The notes under the pieces: generated by a model | Database searches by the model: none | What the model saw: the letters and a program-made list of their open reading frames with translations, nothing else | Told to the model about the DNA's origin: nothing | Shown here: in pieces, positions 19,166-27,140 of the stretch | Numbering within the stretch: the stretch's first letter is position 1 | Layout of the letters: every line of letters starts with the position of its first letter | DNA from: Pseudomonadota bacterium | Lineage (GTDB): Bacteria; Pseudomonadota; Gammaproteobacteria; Burkholderiales; Gallionellaceae | Length of the DNA: 64,000 nucleotides | Assembly (NCBI GenBank): GCA_021782995.1 | Contig: JAJXUI010000003.1 | Location: 53,568-117,567, forward strand | Direction of reading: 5' to 3' | Made by a program: the position numbers and the translations under genes

Positions 19166-19536
19166 CGTTACTGCACCCCGCAACGCTCCCACCTACCGGC
19201 CACACAGCGCCCGGCACAGGCGGCGCAGTACCCTAGCCGCTACCAGCATGGCACCCCGCTAGTGATCGTCGCCCACGCCGCCCGCTACGTGGCCTAGTTC
19301 GGCGAGGCTGCATAGGCCGCGTTCGATTAGTCCTCGTCGTACTGCTATTGATCGTTCTGATCGCCTAATACCTTGGCCTAACGCCCGATTGCTGCCGATG
19401 AAAAAACAAACCCGCCGAAGTCATGCGACTAGGGCGGGTCTGAGTGCCGTATCAAGCGAGGAGGAAACGCCCTACGAGCTGCGGAGGTTAGATTAACGAG
19501 GAACTCACCGCTATGCCTCGGCCTCACTGAGAGTTG
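19166..19536. other. 371-bp stretch without a gene inside the element
   Basis: Only short ORFs without ribosome binding sites occur. The one clear feature is the minus-strand terminator at 19404-19439 that closes the leftward gene set. Confidence 0.6.
19404..19439 (-). terminator. terminator of the element's leftward operon
   Basis: On the minus strand ACCCGCC...GGCGGGT forms the outer stem and AGTC-GCAT-GACT an inner stem, followed by TTGTTTTTT. It lies about 100 bases after the last element gene. Confidence 0.8.
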
Positions 19537-20016
19537 TTAGGTAGGGCTTGTCATGCGTCGTGCGATTTCTGCTTCGATTTGTTCCAGCGTGGGCAGGGTG
19601 ACATGGACAGCACGCGGAGCGGCCAGGCCGTGCAGTTCGCTCAAGGCGATAAGTGCCTGCACGCGGGATTCGCCGTCCTTGTTCATGGCGGGATTCGCCA
19701 GCCGGTTGAGCGAGAACACAATCCAGTCGCGGATGTGCGCTTGCTTCTGCTGCTCGGTCGGGCGAATGCCCGCGTAGATGGTGGCATAGATGCCTTCGCG
19801 CCCCTCCCATGCACCGCGCCGGATTACGTCGCGCATGTCGGCCAACTGGTGAAGCACGCGCTGCCATACAGAGGTCGGCGACTCAAACGGCTGGGCGACA
19901 ACCACACGATCCCGGCCCTCAAGCCAGATCGTGTATCGGTCTGCCGGTGCTGTCCGCTCGTCATCGAATACAACATGCACTCGGGCGGTGCGGTCGATGT
20001 GGGTAATGATGCTCAT
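19537..20016 (-). CDS. element protein of unknown function
   Basis: A 159-residue protein with a good ribosome binding site (aaggag) and only 12 bases after the stop of the upstream gene, so it is real and in the operon. It begins with a beta-rich region (TARVHVVFDDERTAPADRY, TIWLEGRDRVVVAQPF) and ends with a helical segment (LPTLEQIEAEIARRM). There are no catalytic motifs, membrane segments or signal peptide. I do not recognise the family. Confidence 0.75.
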   Translation of the reverse strand: MSIITHIDRTARVHVVFDDERTAPADRYTIWLEGRDRVVVAQPFESPTSVWQRVLHQLADMRDVIRRGAWEGREGIYATIYAGIRPTEQQKQAHIRDWIVFSLNRLANPAMNKDGESRVQALIALSELHGLAAPRAVHVTLPTLEQIEAEIARRMTSPT

Positions 20017-20028
20017 TTGTCGCTCTCC

Positions 20029-20784
20029 TTATGGCGTGGGCAGGCTCGGTGTGCTGTACAGCCCGCTCACGGTGTCGGCCGCGAGGTACTGCACGTCCAG
20101 CTTCTTGAAAATCTCTTGCAGGGTGCCGATTTCAAACGGGGTCAGCTTCTCGCGCACTTCGTCGCGCACGTTGCGGCGCTCGTCGGGCGCTGGTGCATTC
20201 GGGTCGTCCAGTTTTTCCAGCAGAACGCTCAGAAGCTGCATCTCGTTCGAGTCCAGCTTGCCCAAGTTGCGGGCGGGCTTCTCGTCGGTGGTAAGAGTTA
20301 CGTCCTGCTGGAACCGGCTGGGCGCATCAAGACCGAGCAAGCGGCTACGGCGCTCCATGACGCGGACAGCAGCGGCCACAGCGGCAAGTCGTGCGGCCTT
20401 GTCTTCCGCGAGGCAGGTGCGCGGCAGGCCGGTATCGGGGTCTTTAACGACTTCCCCATTGCGGTCGATAACGGGAATCTGCACGATCTTGCCGTTGTGC
20501 AGTAACGGGGTGAAGCTGCGAAGCACGTTCATTGCTTCGGCATACAGCGAATCGAGGCGGGCCAGCTCTAGGCCGCGCAATTCCTCCGCTGGCTCTTTTG
20601 CCATAGAGGTCAATGCTCGGGTGATGACGTTATGGACTGACACCGCAGTGATGCCCATGTGGTCGCCGATTTCTTGAAGGCTGCGACCGTCAAGCCTCAT
20701 CTGGATAATCTCGGCGCGGCGTTCCGCTTCGCGGATGCTCTTGGCGCTGGTGATGGCCTTCGGGCCTTTGCCTGTCTTAATCAT
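20029..20784 (-). CDS. helix-turn-helix protein, terminase-small-subunit-like
   Basis: A 251-residue protein. Residues about 15-65 form a helix-turn-helix (MRLDGRSLQEIGDHMGITAVSVHNVITRA). The central helical region ends in ERRSRLLGLDAPSRF, a phrase typical of phage terminase small subunits and related helix-turn-helix packaging proteins. The C-terminus is helical and charged. A DNA-recognition role is well supported. A packaging role is inference and would fit a satellite that redirects a helper phage's terminase. A plain transcription regulator is the alternative. The ribosome binding site is ggag. Confidence 0.7.
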   Translation of the reverse strand: MIKTGKGPKAITSAKSIREAERRAEIIQMRLDGRSLQEIGDHMGITAVSVHNVITRALTSMAKEPAEELRGLELARLDSLYAEAMNVLRSFTPLLHNGKIVQIPVIDRNGEVVKDPDTGLPRTCLAEDKAARLAAVAAAVRVMERRSRLLGLDAPSRFQQDVTLTTDEKPARNLGKLDSNEMQLLSVLLEKLDDPNAPAPDERRNVRDEVREKLTPFEIGTLQEIFKKLDVQYLAADTVSGLYSTPSLPTP

Positions 20785-20845
20785 TCGGTACTCCGATGGA
20801 CAGGCACTTATGCGGCAGGGCCGCAGGTTACGCCGTTCTGTTCAG

Positions 20846-21394
20846 TTACATGAAAACCGATACCCGGCTCATCTCTTTCGCGGCGTTGGCAATACGGACC
20901 TTGGACATGCCAAGCGATTCAACAATGCGGCTGACGCGAGCATCGTTCTCTTGCGTGGCAAAGCCTTCCGGAGTCGCGCCGGCCTGCTGCGAGAAATATC
21001 GGGCTTCCTTGTAATCGTGGAAGTCCGTTTCCAGTTCCCGCACCAGCTTGGCAAGGGTTTCGGCCAGCGGCTCCATGTCAGCGATGCGACTGACAGCGCG
21101 GGAAAGCACACTGTCGGCAACCTGCTTCAGCTTCGCAGCGCGAGCGGCCTGCTCAACCGCTTCGGCGCTGCCAATGTCCTGCTCAAGGCTGGTGCGCCGA
21201 AGCTCCAGACGCTGAATAAGGCGACGGGTCTTCTCGATTTCGATTTCCAGCTTGTCGGCTTTTGCGTCCTCACCCTTGGCAGCGGCGGTAGTCCAGTCCG
21301 CGTGAAGTGCGTGATACTGACCGCTGGCGTCGTTGTGTTTGGCGATTACGTCAGCAAGCGTTTCGCGCAGCTTGTTCATTTCAGAGGTGTTCAT
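20846..21394 (-). CDS. coiled-coil element protein, unknown function
   Basis: A 182-residue, mostly alpha-helical protein. Residues about 40-120 (KADKLEIEIEKTRRLIQRLE and following) form a long charged coiled coil. There is no signal peptide, membrane segment or catalytic motif. A clear ribosome binding site (aaggaaag) and 23-base spacing from the upstream gene place it in the element operon. Coiled-coil proteins near terminase-like genes can be scaffolding or packaging factors, but nothing here shows that. Confidence 0.75.
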   Translation of the reverse strand: MNTSEMNKLRETLADVIAKHNDASGQYHALHADWTTAAAKGEDAKADKLEIEIEKTRRLIQRLELRRTSLEQDIGSAEAVEQAARAAKLKQVADSVLSRAVSRIADMEPLAETLAKLVRELETDFHDYKEARYFSQQAGATPEGFATQENDARVSRIVESLGMSKVRIANAAKEMSRVSVFM

Positions 21395-21417
21395 GGTCTT
21401 TCCTTTGTGGTTGATGA

Positions 21418-21840
21418 TTACTTGCGATGCTGGTTGGTGGCGTTGAGTTGCGCCTCGAATGCAGCTTTGCGTCGAGCGCCGCTGTCGCCACCGTTGAAGG
21501 CGTGCGCCTTCTGGTCAAGCTCTGCGCCAACAATCGCGTTGGGCAGGGAGGCCTTGAATTTCTCAAGCTCCTGATGCTCGGCTACCGTCATTTGAGACGG
21601 GCGGGACGGTTGCCCGCTGGTTTGGTCTTCCCGGTACTGATTAGTCTTCACTGTTGATGCTCCTTGGTTGAGAAGGTGGGTTAATGCGTCTTGGCGGGAA
21701 GCCCCCGCCCCAAGACTCTGTCTGACCTGCTCCACCGCTTGGAGAAGGTCTTTATTCAGTGTGAATTCCACGCGAGCGCCGCCGTCGTTTTTCAATCGGT
21801 CGCGGAATGCTTGCTGGTTCCTGGCGTTATCGGTTGGCAA
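21418..21840 (-). CDS. small element protein, possible ribbon-helix-helix DNA binder
   Basis: A 140-residue protein starting at a TTG with gagagg spaced 6 bases upstream. Residues about 20-60 (GGARVEFTLNKDLLQAVEQV, then ASRQDALTHLLNQG) read as a beta strand and two helices, as in ribbon-helix-helix repressors. The remainder is low-complexity and polar. A 12-bp palindrome (ATTACCGGTAAT, 21888-21899) just upstream could be its operator. The function is a guess from secondary structure. Confidence 0.65.
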   Translation of the reverse strand: MPTDNARNQQAFRDRLKNDGGARVEFTLNKDLLQAVEQVRQSLGAGASRQDALTHLLNQGASTVKTNQYREDQTSGQPSRPSQMTVAEHQELEKFKASLPNAIVGAELDQKAHAFNGGDSGARRKAAFEAQLNATNQHRK

Positions 21841-21887
21841 AGCTGGCCTCTCGGCTGGTTTGTTGTAGTGAGTGCAGCTTATGGCAA

Positions 21888-21899
21888 ATTACCGGTAAT
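21888..21899. promoter_or_regulatory. palindrome, possible operator in the element
   Basis: ATTACCGGTAAT is a perfect 12-bp palindrome about 50 bases upstream of the TTG at 21840, in the gap between two element genes. Confidence 0.4.
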
Positions 21900-22106
21900 A
21901 GCTTGACGGAAGCCACTACATATAGTCGAAGTCCATCATCAAACCTACTATGGGTAGTGGTCTGCGGCCACATTGCAGCGGGTGGCATCAGGTGGCGCGG
22001 CGCTCTCGGTTTTTCGCGGTTGAGGTACATAGCCATTACTCGATAGTTCCCATGAATGAAAAAGCAGAAGCAGGTCAATCCGTTACGCGGCTAGAACGAG
22101 GTCGTG

Positions 22107-22484
22107 CTAGTTACCCGTTCTCCGCGTGATGGTTCCCGCTGGCGTCCCAATGAGCGCATCGGTGCGCCTGACATGGGCATTCCATGCGGCGCTGCATTCG
22201 GCATAGAACTGTTCCAGCGAATGCAACCAGTGTTGATTGACGCATCCGTTACGGTGCATCTCGGGCTGGATGGCACCTTCCCGAATGATGCTGTCCATTT
22301 CTGCCGTCGTAAGGCTGTCATCGGACACCCCCACTCGGTAGGAGCTGGTCTGCCCGTCGCGCATATCGCCCGCAGCGTGCCATGTCAGCCACGTTACAAA
22401 CTTGTTCAGGTCTTCTTGACGGCAGCGCCACGGCCCACGAGCAAGAGCGTTCAATATCGACTTCGGAATCGGCTTCACTTTCAT
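22107..22484 (-). CDS. element protein of unknown function
   Basis: A 125-residue protein with a good ribosome binding site (aggagat, 7 bases before the ATG). It contains several Trp and Cys/His residues (GPWRCRQEDLNKFVTWLTWH, then MHRNGCVNQHWLHSLEQF). There is no signal peptide and no family I recognise. It lies directly downstream of the candidate origin. A longer ORF on the opposite strand is its shadow. Confidence 0.7.
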   Translation of the reverse strand: MKVKPIPKSILNALARGPWRCRQEDLNKFVTWLTWHAAGDMRDGQTSSYRVGVSDDSLTTAEMDSIIREGAIQPEMHRNGCVNQHWLHSLEQFYAECSAAWNAHVRRTDALIGTPAGTITRRTGN

Positions 22485-22717
22485 TTCGCTATCTCCTGAA
22501 TGACGGCCACATGGGGTTGCAGGGCCGCTGATTACGTTTTGCTATCCCTCTCCGTCCTCTCGATAGGGTCAGCGCCCTATGGTTCAGCGGAGGCTTGTAC
22601 TGCCCAGCCATGCGGTTCATTTGCTGACGGAACCGCCGACCGATAGAACTGGTTTAAGAAATTAAGGCCTTAAACTCACTCCCCCCACGGCTGCAACTAG
22701 CTGGAATGGATAGCCGT

Positions 22718-22741
22718 CTTAAACTCTTAAACTCTTAAACT
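22718..22741 (+). repeat. three tandem CTTAAACT repeats (iteron-like)
   Basis: Three perfect head-to-tail 8-bp copies. Single copies of the core TTAAAC or GTTTAA also occur at 22652, 22670 and within 22806-22810, all within about 160 bp. Confidence 0.8.
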
Positions 22742-22780
22742 TACTTTTTTACCTAGTATTACCAAGGGTTTGCGGGTGAT

Positions 22781-22818
22781 TCGCGCTCTTAACTGCTGCC
22801 TTATGTTTAAGAGCGCGA
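22781..22818 (-). terminator. 12-bp hairpin after the primase gene
   Basis: TCGCGCTCTTAA and TTAAGAGCGCGA form a perfect 12-bp stem with a 14-base loop, 4 bases past the primase stop. There is no T run on the minus strand, so a Rho-independent stop is doubtful. mRNA protection or part of the origin are alternatives. Confidence 0.45.
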
Positions 22819-22822
22819 GCCG

Positions 22823-25207
22823 TCAGTCATAGCTCGGCAAGTCCAAAACCATGTAGCACTCGCCATGCTCGTTGTAGTCCTTCACCATGTCGGTGCCCGA
22901 GCATTTCGTGATGTATCCGCTGCTGCACAAGCTCCGCAGAACCCCATCAAGCGCACCGGTCGAGCCTTGCTTGTGGGATTTGAATGCGGGCAGGCTGCCG
23001 GTCTTCATCGTGAGGAACTTCCTCGGGACGATGCGGTTCTGGTGCAGGGCTGGCTTCACCTTGTAGCCTGCGCTCGGCGCTTTAATCAGGTAGTCCCGGA
23101 GGATTGCCAGAACCTTCGTTTCCCGCGCCTTGTCATCGCTGCCGATGTCACCGCTTTGCAGACGGGTCGTGAATACCGCGATGTCCCGCCGAACAAGGTC
23201 AATGGCCCATTCCGCATGGCGTGTGGTTATGCAGGGCGTCACATTGTTGTCGGCGACCGCCAGCAGAGCGGCAATGCGAAGCGCCTTGAGGTGCGCTCGG
23301 TTCCACATCTGGCGGCGGGAGTTGTCATCACCTGCCCGGTTAATGCTGGCGTCACACTCAAGGTTGAATGCGTCCAGCAAGTGCGCCGCATGGTGATCTC
23401 GTGCAACCGGCTGATAGGCGTTGTTCTGGTTGAGTGTCATGGCGTGCGTCACCAGTCCGCCAAACCATACCGCCCACGATTCGGGCAGTGCCTGTATCGG
23501 GTTTGGGTTCTCTGGCGGACGGTCGCCCTCATGCTCGACTATGGTGAAGCGGGACATAAACCCGTCTTCCATCATGTCCTCGGTCAGCGACTCGCGGAAG
23601 GTGCCGGGGGTGGAGTCGCCAATCATGCTGTATGCAATCCCGCTCACGGTAGCGACGTTCTTTTCCTTCTCGCTGTACGAGATACCGCCGACGAACGCAT
23701 CCGGCCCCGACTTGGAGTAGAGCTTCGTCATGGTGGTACGAAGGTCTTGGAGCGACTTGTCGTTAGCCTCGCTCATGCGCTTCAACCGACGCCCAAACTC
23801 GCTGGATACCTGCAAGAAGCAGGTGCGCCCTGCTGCTGCCTTCGTCAGAGCTTGGCCGGATGCGTATTCGCTGAAATCGAAGAACTCATGTACGCCGGGA
23901 TACTTCGCCTGCACCCCATGAATGAACATCGAAATGCCTTCGTGCATGGCTTCCTTGCCGATACCGCTTTTCGCCAGCAGAACCAGATACAGGTTCAAGC
24001 CCGATTTCGGAATCACCCATCGCTTGCCGCAAACACCGGCCAGCAGACCCAGCGCGGCCACAATGGCGACCTCTGGCACCGGGCGCATGGCGGCGGAGTG
24101 AATAAGCTGGGCAACCTGTCCCGCAACACCCGGAGGCCAGGGTAGCTGCGCCGCGCTGCGGGGCGCTGGGGCCGTTTGCTGGTGCAACTCAAGGGGGTTG
24201 CCAAGCTGGCTGCCCTGCGCCGCGCTGGTCGCCTGCAATTTCTCTGCTAGTTCGGCGCTCAGAAGCTCGGCACTGGCGACCCGTTCATTCTCGCGTTCAA
24301 GTCGAGCACGAATCATCGTCAAGGTGCGATTCAGGTAAGCATCATTCCGCGTCGCCTTCTCGCGCTTGCCCAGCTCCGACATGCGGAACAACCGGCGCAC
24401 CTGCTCATTCGACTTGCTGTAGAACGCCAGCATGGACAGGAGCGATAGATCAGCCTCGCTCTGCGACGGGTAGCCCAGCCCCTTCCAATCGCCCGCCCAT
24501 AGCTGCCGGAACTTGTCGCCATTGCTTGCATCCGCCCCGCGCTGCCAGATAGCTTCGTCGGTTTCGGTTTCGCTGACCTCGATCAGTTGCACTGTGGCCG
24601 TCCCCTGTTCTTCCGTCATCCGGGACACCATGTCGTCCAGTATTTCCTGCCGGTTCGCAATCGGCTTGGCAATGTAGGCATCGCCAGTGCAGATGATGAA
24701 TCGCTCTTGCGAATAGACCTCAACCCCGTCGCGCCGACGCCCTTTGCCGACCTTGCCTTCAACCCAGATATGCAGGCCTCGTCCGCTGCGCGACCGCTCG
24801 GTGTAGCTGTCAAAGGCACCGACGATCCTTTGGAAGCGTTCCAACTGCTCTTGCGTCGTGTCGTCCTTCACATCCAAGTCAATGCAGGTGTAAGGGTCGT
24901 TGGCGGTCAGTACATACCCGACAAACAAACCCTTCTCAACGGCCACATGGGCAACGGCATCAAAGCTGCTCCATGTCCTCGGGTCGGTGACACTTGCGGC
25001 GCGACCATCAACGGCCAGCGGGCGCTTGTCGGCACCAGCAAGGCACCATTGCGGCAGGTCACGCGGACCCTGCGGGAAATTGTCAAAGCCCTTTGCGCCG
25101 ATGCTGCTTACAATCCCCGGAAGCTCATTCAGGGGGCTGTTCTGGTTGTTCTCATTTACGGGTAGGGGGGTCGCGCTCCCTGCCCGTTTTGTTTGATCGA
25201 AGCTCAT
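22823..25207 (-). CDS. PrimPol-helicase fusion replication protein
   Basis: A 794-residue replication protein. The N-terminal third is an archaeo-eukaryotic primase-polymerase domain similar to the phage NrS-1 type: the metal-binding CIDLDVKD, then SGRGLHIWVEG with the conserved His, and GVEVYSQERFIICTGD. A linker with the CWAGDWKG-type helical region follows (LWAGDWKGLGYPSQSEADLS). The C-terminal half is a DUF3987-like ATPase with a P-loop (LAKSGIGKEAMHEG). It probably primes and unwinds at the adjacent iteron region, so the element can replicate once excised. It has an aagga ribosome binding site. Confidence 0.88.
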   Translation of the reverse strand: MSFDQTKRAGSATPLPVNENNQNSPLNELPGIVSSIGAKGFDNFPQGPRDLPQWCLAGADKRPLAVDGRAASVTDPRTWSSFDAVAHVAVEKGLFVGYVLTANDPYTCIDLDVKDDTTQEQLERFQRIVGAFDSYTERSRSGRGLHIWVEGKVGKGRRRDGVEVYSQERFIICTGDAYIAKPIANRQEILDDMVSRMTEEQGTATVQLIEVSETETDEAIWQRGADASNGDKFRQLWAGDWKGLGYPSQSEADLSLLSMLAFYSKSNEQVRRLFRMSELGKREKATRNDAYLNRTLTMIRARLERENERVASAELLSAELAEKLQATSAAQGSQLGNPLELHQQTAPAPRSAAQLPWPPGVAGQVAQLIHSAAMRPVPEVAIVAALGLLAGVCGKRWVIPKSGLNLYLVLLAKSGIGKEAMHEGISMFIHGVQAKYPGVHEFFDFSEYASGQALTKAAAGRTCFLQVSSEFGRRLKRMSEANDKSLQDLRTTMTKLYSKSGPDAFVGGISYSEKEKNVATVSGIAYSMIGDSTPGTFRESLTEDMMEDGFMSRFTIVEHEGDRPPENPNPIQALPESWAVWFGGLVTHAMTLNQNNAYQPVARDHHAAHLLDAFNLECDASINRAGDDNSRRQMWNRAHLKALRIAALLAVADNNVTPCITTRHAEWAIDLVRRDIAVFTTRLQSGDIGSDDKARETKVLAILRDYLIKAPSAGYKVKPALHQNRIVPRKFLTMKTGSLPAFKSHKQGSTGALDGVLRSLCSSGYITKCSGTDMVKDYNEHGECYMVLDLPSYD

Positions 25208-25318
25208 TTTTCGTCCTTAGCTGTTACGCAGCCGTTACAGCACGAAGCCGGAGCGGACGGAACCGCTTGAAACGCTTTGCGAATTGATGGATTGGCCCAT
25301 GTCCTGCGAATACTTTGT

Positions 25319-25561
25319 TCAGTAGGATTGGGCGCCGGTGTTACCTGTGCCGGTATGCGTATTCGCGGCAAGCCAAGCGTCCAGCGTGGTTCGTTCGTAC
25401 CGAACCAGCTTGCCCAGTTTGACGAACTCTGGGCCGCGCCCGCCCTGTGAGCGCCATTGCGCGAGGGTGTTGGGCGAGGGTGTGCCGCCCAAGTAGGCGG
25501 ATGCTTGTGGGGTATCGAAAAGCTGGCGAACTACGGGCTGCTCTTGCGTGGTCGTGGTCAT
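25319..25561 (-). CDS. AlpA/excisionase-like helix-turn-helix protein
   Basis: An 80-residue protein from the internal ATG at 25561, which has ggag 8 bases upstream; the ORF track's start at 25627 adds 22 hydrophobic residues with no ribosome binding site. It reads RQLFDTPQASAYLGGTPSPN..LAQWRSQGGRGPEFVKLGKLVRY, the winged-helix pattern of AlpA/Xis-type proteins. In P4-like and PICI elements such proteins direct excision or activate integrase expression. It lies between integrase and primase, the usual place. Confidence 0.87.
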   Translation of the reverse strand: MTTTTQEQPVVRQLFDTPQASAYLGGTPSPNTLAQWRSQGGRGPEFVKLGKLVRYERTTLDAWLAANTHTGTGNTGAQSY

Positions 25562-25603
25562 GGCGGTGACTCCATCTACGGCCACCGCCACCAGCAATAG
25601 AAA

Positions 25604-25660
25604 AGGCGGACAGTGGGCCAACTGCACCGAATTACCAGTGCATTGACCCCCTGTCCGCCT
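25604..25660 (-). repeat. long inverted repeat upstream of the xis-like gene
   Basis: Arms 25604-25621 and 25643-25660 pair at 16 of 18 positions. The structure sits 43 bases upstream of the xis-like ATG, so it would be in the 5' leader of that mRNA. Confidence 0.7.
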
Positions 25661-25719
25661 TCGCAGACTTTTCGTTTGCCCTTTCGGGTCGCGTCCTCTC
25701 CTTTCGGGTCGGACGGCCT

Positions 25720-25740
25720 CCCGAAGCGTTGCGCTTCGGG
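25720..25740 (-). terminator. hairpin downstream of the integrase gene
   Basis: A perfect 9-bp stem with a 3-base loop, about 90 bases past the integrase stop. It lacks a T run, so termination is uncertain. Confidence 0.4.
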
Positions 25741-25829
25741 TTCAGCAAGGTGGTGATGGCCGTAATGTAGCAACGTGGGCCATCGTGTGCAATCTTATAT
25801 TGTCTTTTCCGTCTAACTCTTGGGTCTCA

Positions 25830-27140
25830 TCAAGCCCGCAGGGCTATGACGTTTTCACCGCTGGCCGCAGCCTTGGCAATCTCGCCCTGACGCACTATCC
25901 ATGCGCTGATCGCTTCCAGCGCGGGCAGCAACGATGCCGGGTCGGGGTTGTTCGCGTAGTGCTTACCATGCACGTCCGAAGCCTTGTGATTCTCTAGCTG
26001 GCGGCTGGTGTCGCCGTCAATGCCCACGATCTTGGCAACGTCCTCAAAGGTGCGGCGCATGTCGTGATTGGACAGGTGGAGTCCCGCAACCTCGCTGACC
26101 TTCTCCCACATCGCACGCGGGTCTTTCATGTGGCCGCTGTCGCCGCGAACCGCCGGAAAGACGTACTCATTACCCTTCGTCGTGCGCTCGGCATAACGGC
26201 GCGTCAGAATCTGGTGCAGCGCCTTGGTGATAGGAAATGTCATCTGGTTATGGTTCTTCGCAATATCGGCGGGGATATGGAAGGTGGGCAGGTCGCCGTC
26301 GAGCTTCACCCTACCCCATGTCAGGCTCGATGCTTCCCCGATTCGACAGCCCGTAAGAATGAGAAACATTACGAGGTCTGCCGCGACGCTGGTGCTGCGC
26401 CGGTTGCGCTCCGGGTCTGCGTACTGCTGGAGAAGCAACCATGTCGCGCCGATCTTGTCCTTTGGAATGCGGCCGTCGCGTGCCTTCTCCGGGTTCCATT
26501 GCGTCATGCCGCCCTGCTTGAACATCTGCGAGACAGGGTTGATTGGCAGAATCGGATATTCGCCGTCGCTGGTGGCGTTCTTCTCCCGCGCCCAGTTGAG
26601 CAGCGCCCGGAGGTTACGGAATGCCTGATTCGCCTGAACTGGTGCGGTCTTGGTCAGTTCGCGGAACCGCTTTAGGCAAGCATCGCGGGTGATGCCAGCA
26701 ACGGGCTTGTCTGCCCACTCTGAGAAGGTGACGGCCACACACTTCCGAATATCGGCCTTGCTGGCAGGGCGAAGCGGGCCATGCTTGGTGCGCTTGTGCT
26801 CGATGTAGTCCTCCATCACTTCGCGGAGGGTTTCGGTCTGCGCGACCTTCTTGCGCTTCTCGTCCTGTGGGTTGATCCCGTCGCCCATATCCAGCAGCAT
26901 CTTCAAGGCACGCTTCCGCGCCTCGTCGCAAGAAAGCATGGGATGCTGGCCGAGCGTGAAACGGCGCGTCTTGCCATTCACCGGGCGCTGGACGATGTAG
27001 CTCCGCACTCCGTTGGAGGTGACGCGGACGCCGAAGCCCTTTGTCGCTCCTTCCTCCCAATAGAACTCCTGTCCTTTCTCTGCTGACGGGACGGGCAGGT
27101 TATCGACTGCCAGCTTGGTGAGCTTCTTGATGGTTGCCAT
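25830..27140 (-). CDS. tyrosine recombinase (P4-type integrase)
   Basis: A 436-residue integrase with the DUF4102-type N-terminal arm-binding domain (KLTKLAVDNLPVPSAEKGQ... GFGVRV), a core-binding SAM-like domain (about 110-210) and a complete catalytic domain: Arg in TGCRIGEASSL, HxxR as HDMRRTF, a second His box (ENHKASDVHGKHY) and the nucleophile Tyr in KHYANN. The ribosome binding site is aggaggg. Its gene abuts attR, as usual for tRNA-targeting elements. It presumably recombines the ACTCATAAT cores. Confidence 0.95.
   Translation of the reverse strand: MATIKKLTKLAVDNLPVPSAEKGQEFYWEEGATKGFGVRVTSNGVRSYIVQRPVNGKTRRFTLGQHPMLSCDEARKRALKMLLDMGDGINPQDEKRKKVAQTETLREVMEDYIEHKRTKHGPLRPASKADIRKCVAVTFSEWADKPVAGITRDACLKRFRELTKTAPVQANQAFRNLRALLNWAREKNATSDGEYPILPINPVSQMFKQGGMTQWNPEKARDGRIPKDKIGATWLLLQQYADPERNRRSTSVAADLVMFLILTGCRIGEASSLTWGRVKLDGDLPTFHIPADIAKNHNQMTFPITKALHQILTRRYAERTTKGNEYVFPAVRGDSGHMKDPRAMWEKVSEVAGLHLSNHDMRRTFEDVAKIVGIDGDTSRQLENHKASDVHGKHYANNPDPASLLPALEAISAWIVRQGEIAKAAASGENVIALRA

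Larger units (their letters stand above)
22485..22822. other. candidate replication origin of the element
   Basis: A non-coding 338-bp gap next to the primase gene with dense structure: the 12-bp palindrome TTAAGGCCTTAA (22662-22673), inverted GTTTAAG/CTTAAAC (22652-22675), three tandem CTTAAACT copies (22718-22741), a T-rich stretch, and a 12-bp hairpin (22781-22818). This is what an iteron origin recognised by an element-encoded replication protein looks like. Origin function is inference. Confidence 0.55.
25562..25829. other. structured non-coding region between integrase and xis-like genes
   Basis: This gap contains an 18-bp inverted repeat (16 of 18 paired) AGGCGGACAG...CTGTCCGCCT at 25604-25660 with a 21-base loop, a 12-bp direct repeat CCTTTCGGGTCG at 25680 and 25700, and a perfect 9-bp hairpin CCCGAAGCG-ttg-CGCTTCGGG at 25720-25740. 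These could be Xis or repressor sites, a leader structure for the xis-like gene, or a small RNA. I see no protein gene. Confidence 0.6.

Noticed and set aside
18960-19217. Minus-strand ORF of 85 residues with text ACESNTAPTDYESAALTKHELAA
   Set aside because: It is the reverse complement of the element tRNA-Met and its flanks. Such antisense-tRNA peptides are common false ORFs, and no ribosome binding site is present.
19534-20505. Plus-strand ORF of 323 residues in the element
   Set aside because: It is antisense to two minus-strand genes that both have good ribosome binding sites and operon spacing.
21827-22078. Minus-strand ORF of 83 residues in the element
   Set aside because: It overlaps the start of the 21418-21840 gene, covers the palindrome, has no good ribosome binding site and an irregular composition.
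22718-22741. Short CRISPR-like array
   Set aside because: The 8-bp units are directly adjacent with no spacers; an iteron explanation fits better.
22865-24145. Plus-strand ORF of 426 residues
   Set aside because: It is antisense to the PrimPol-helicase gene, which has clear domain motifs. The long shadow results from GC-rich codon use.
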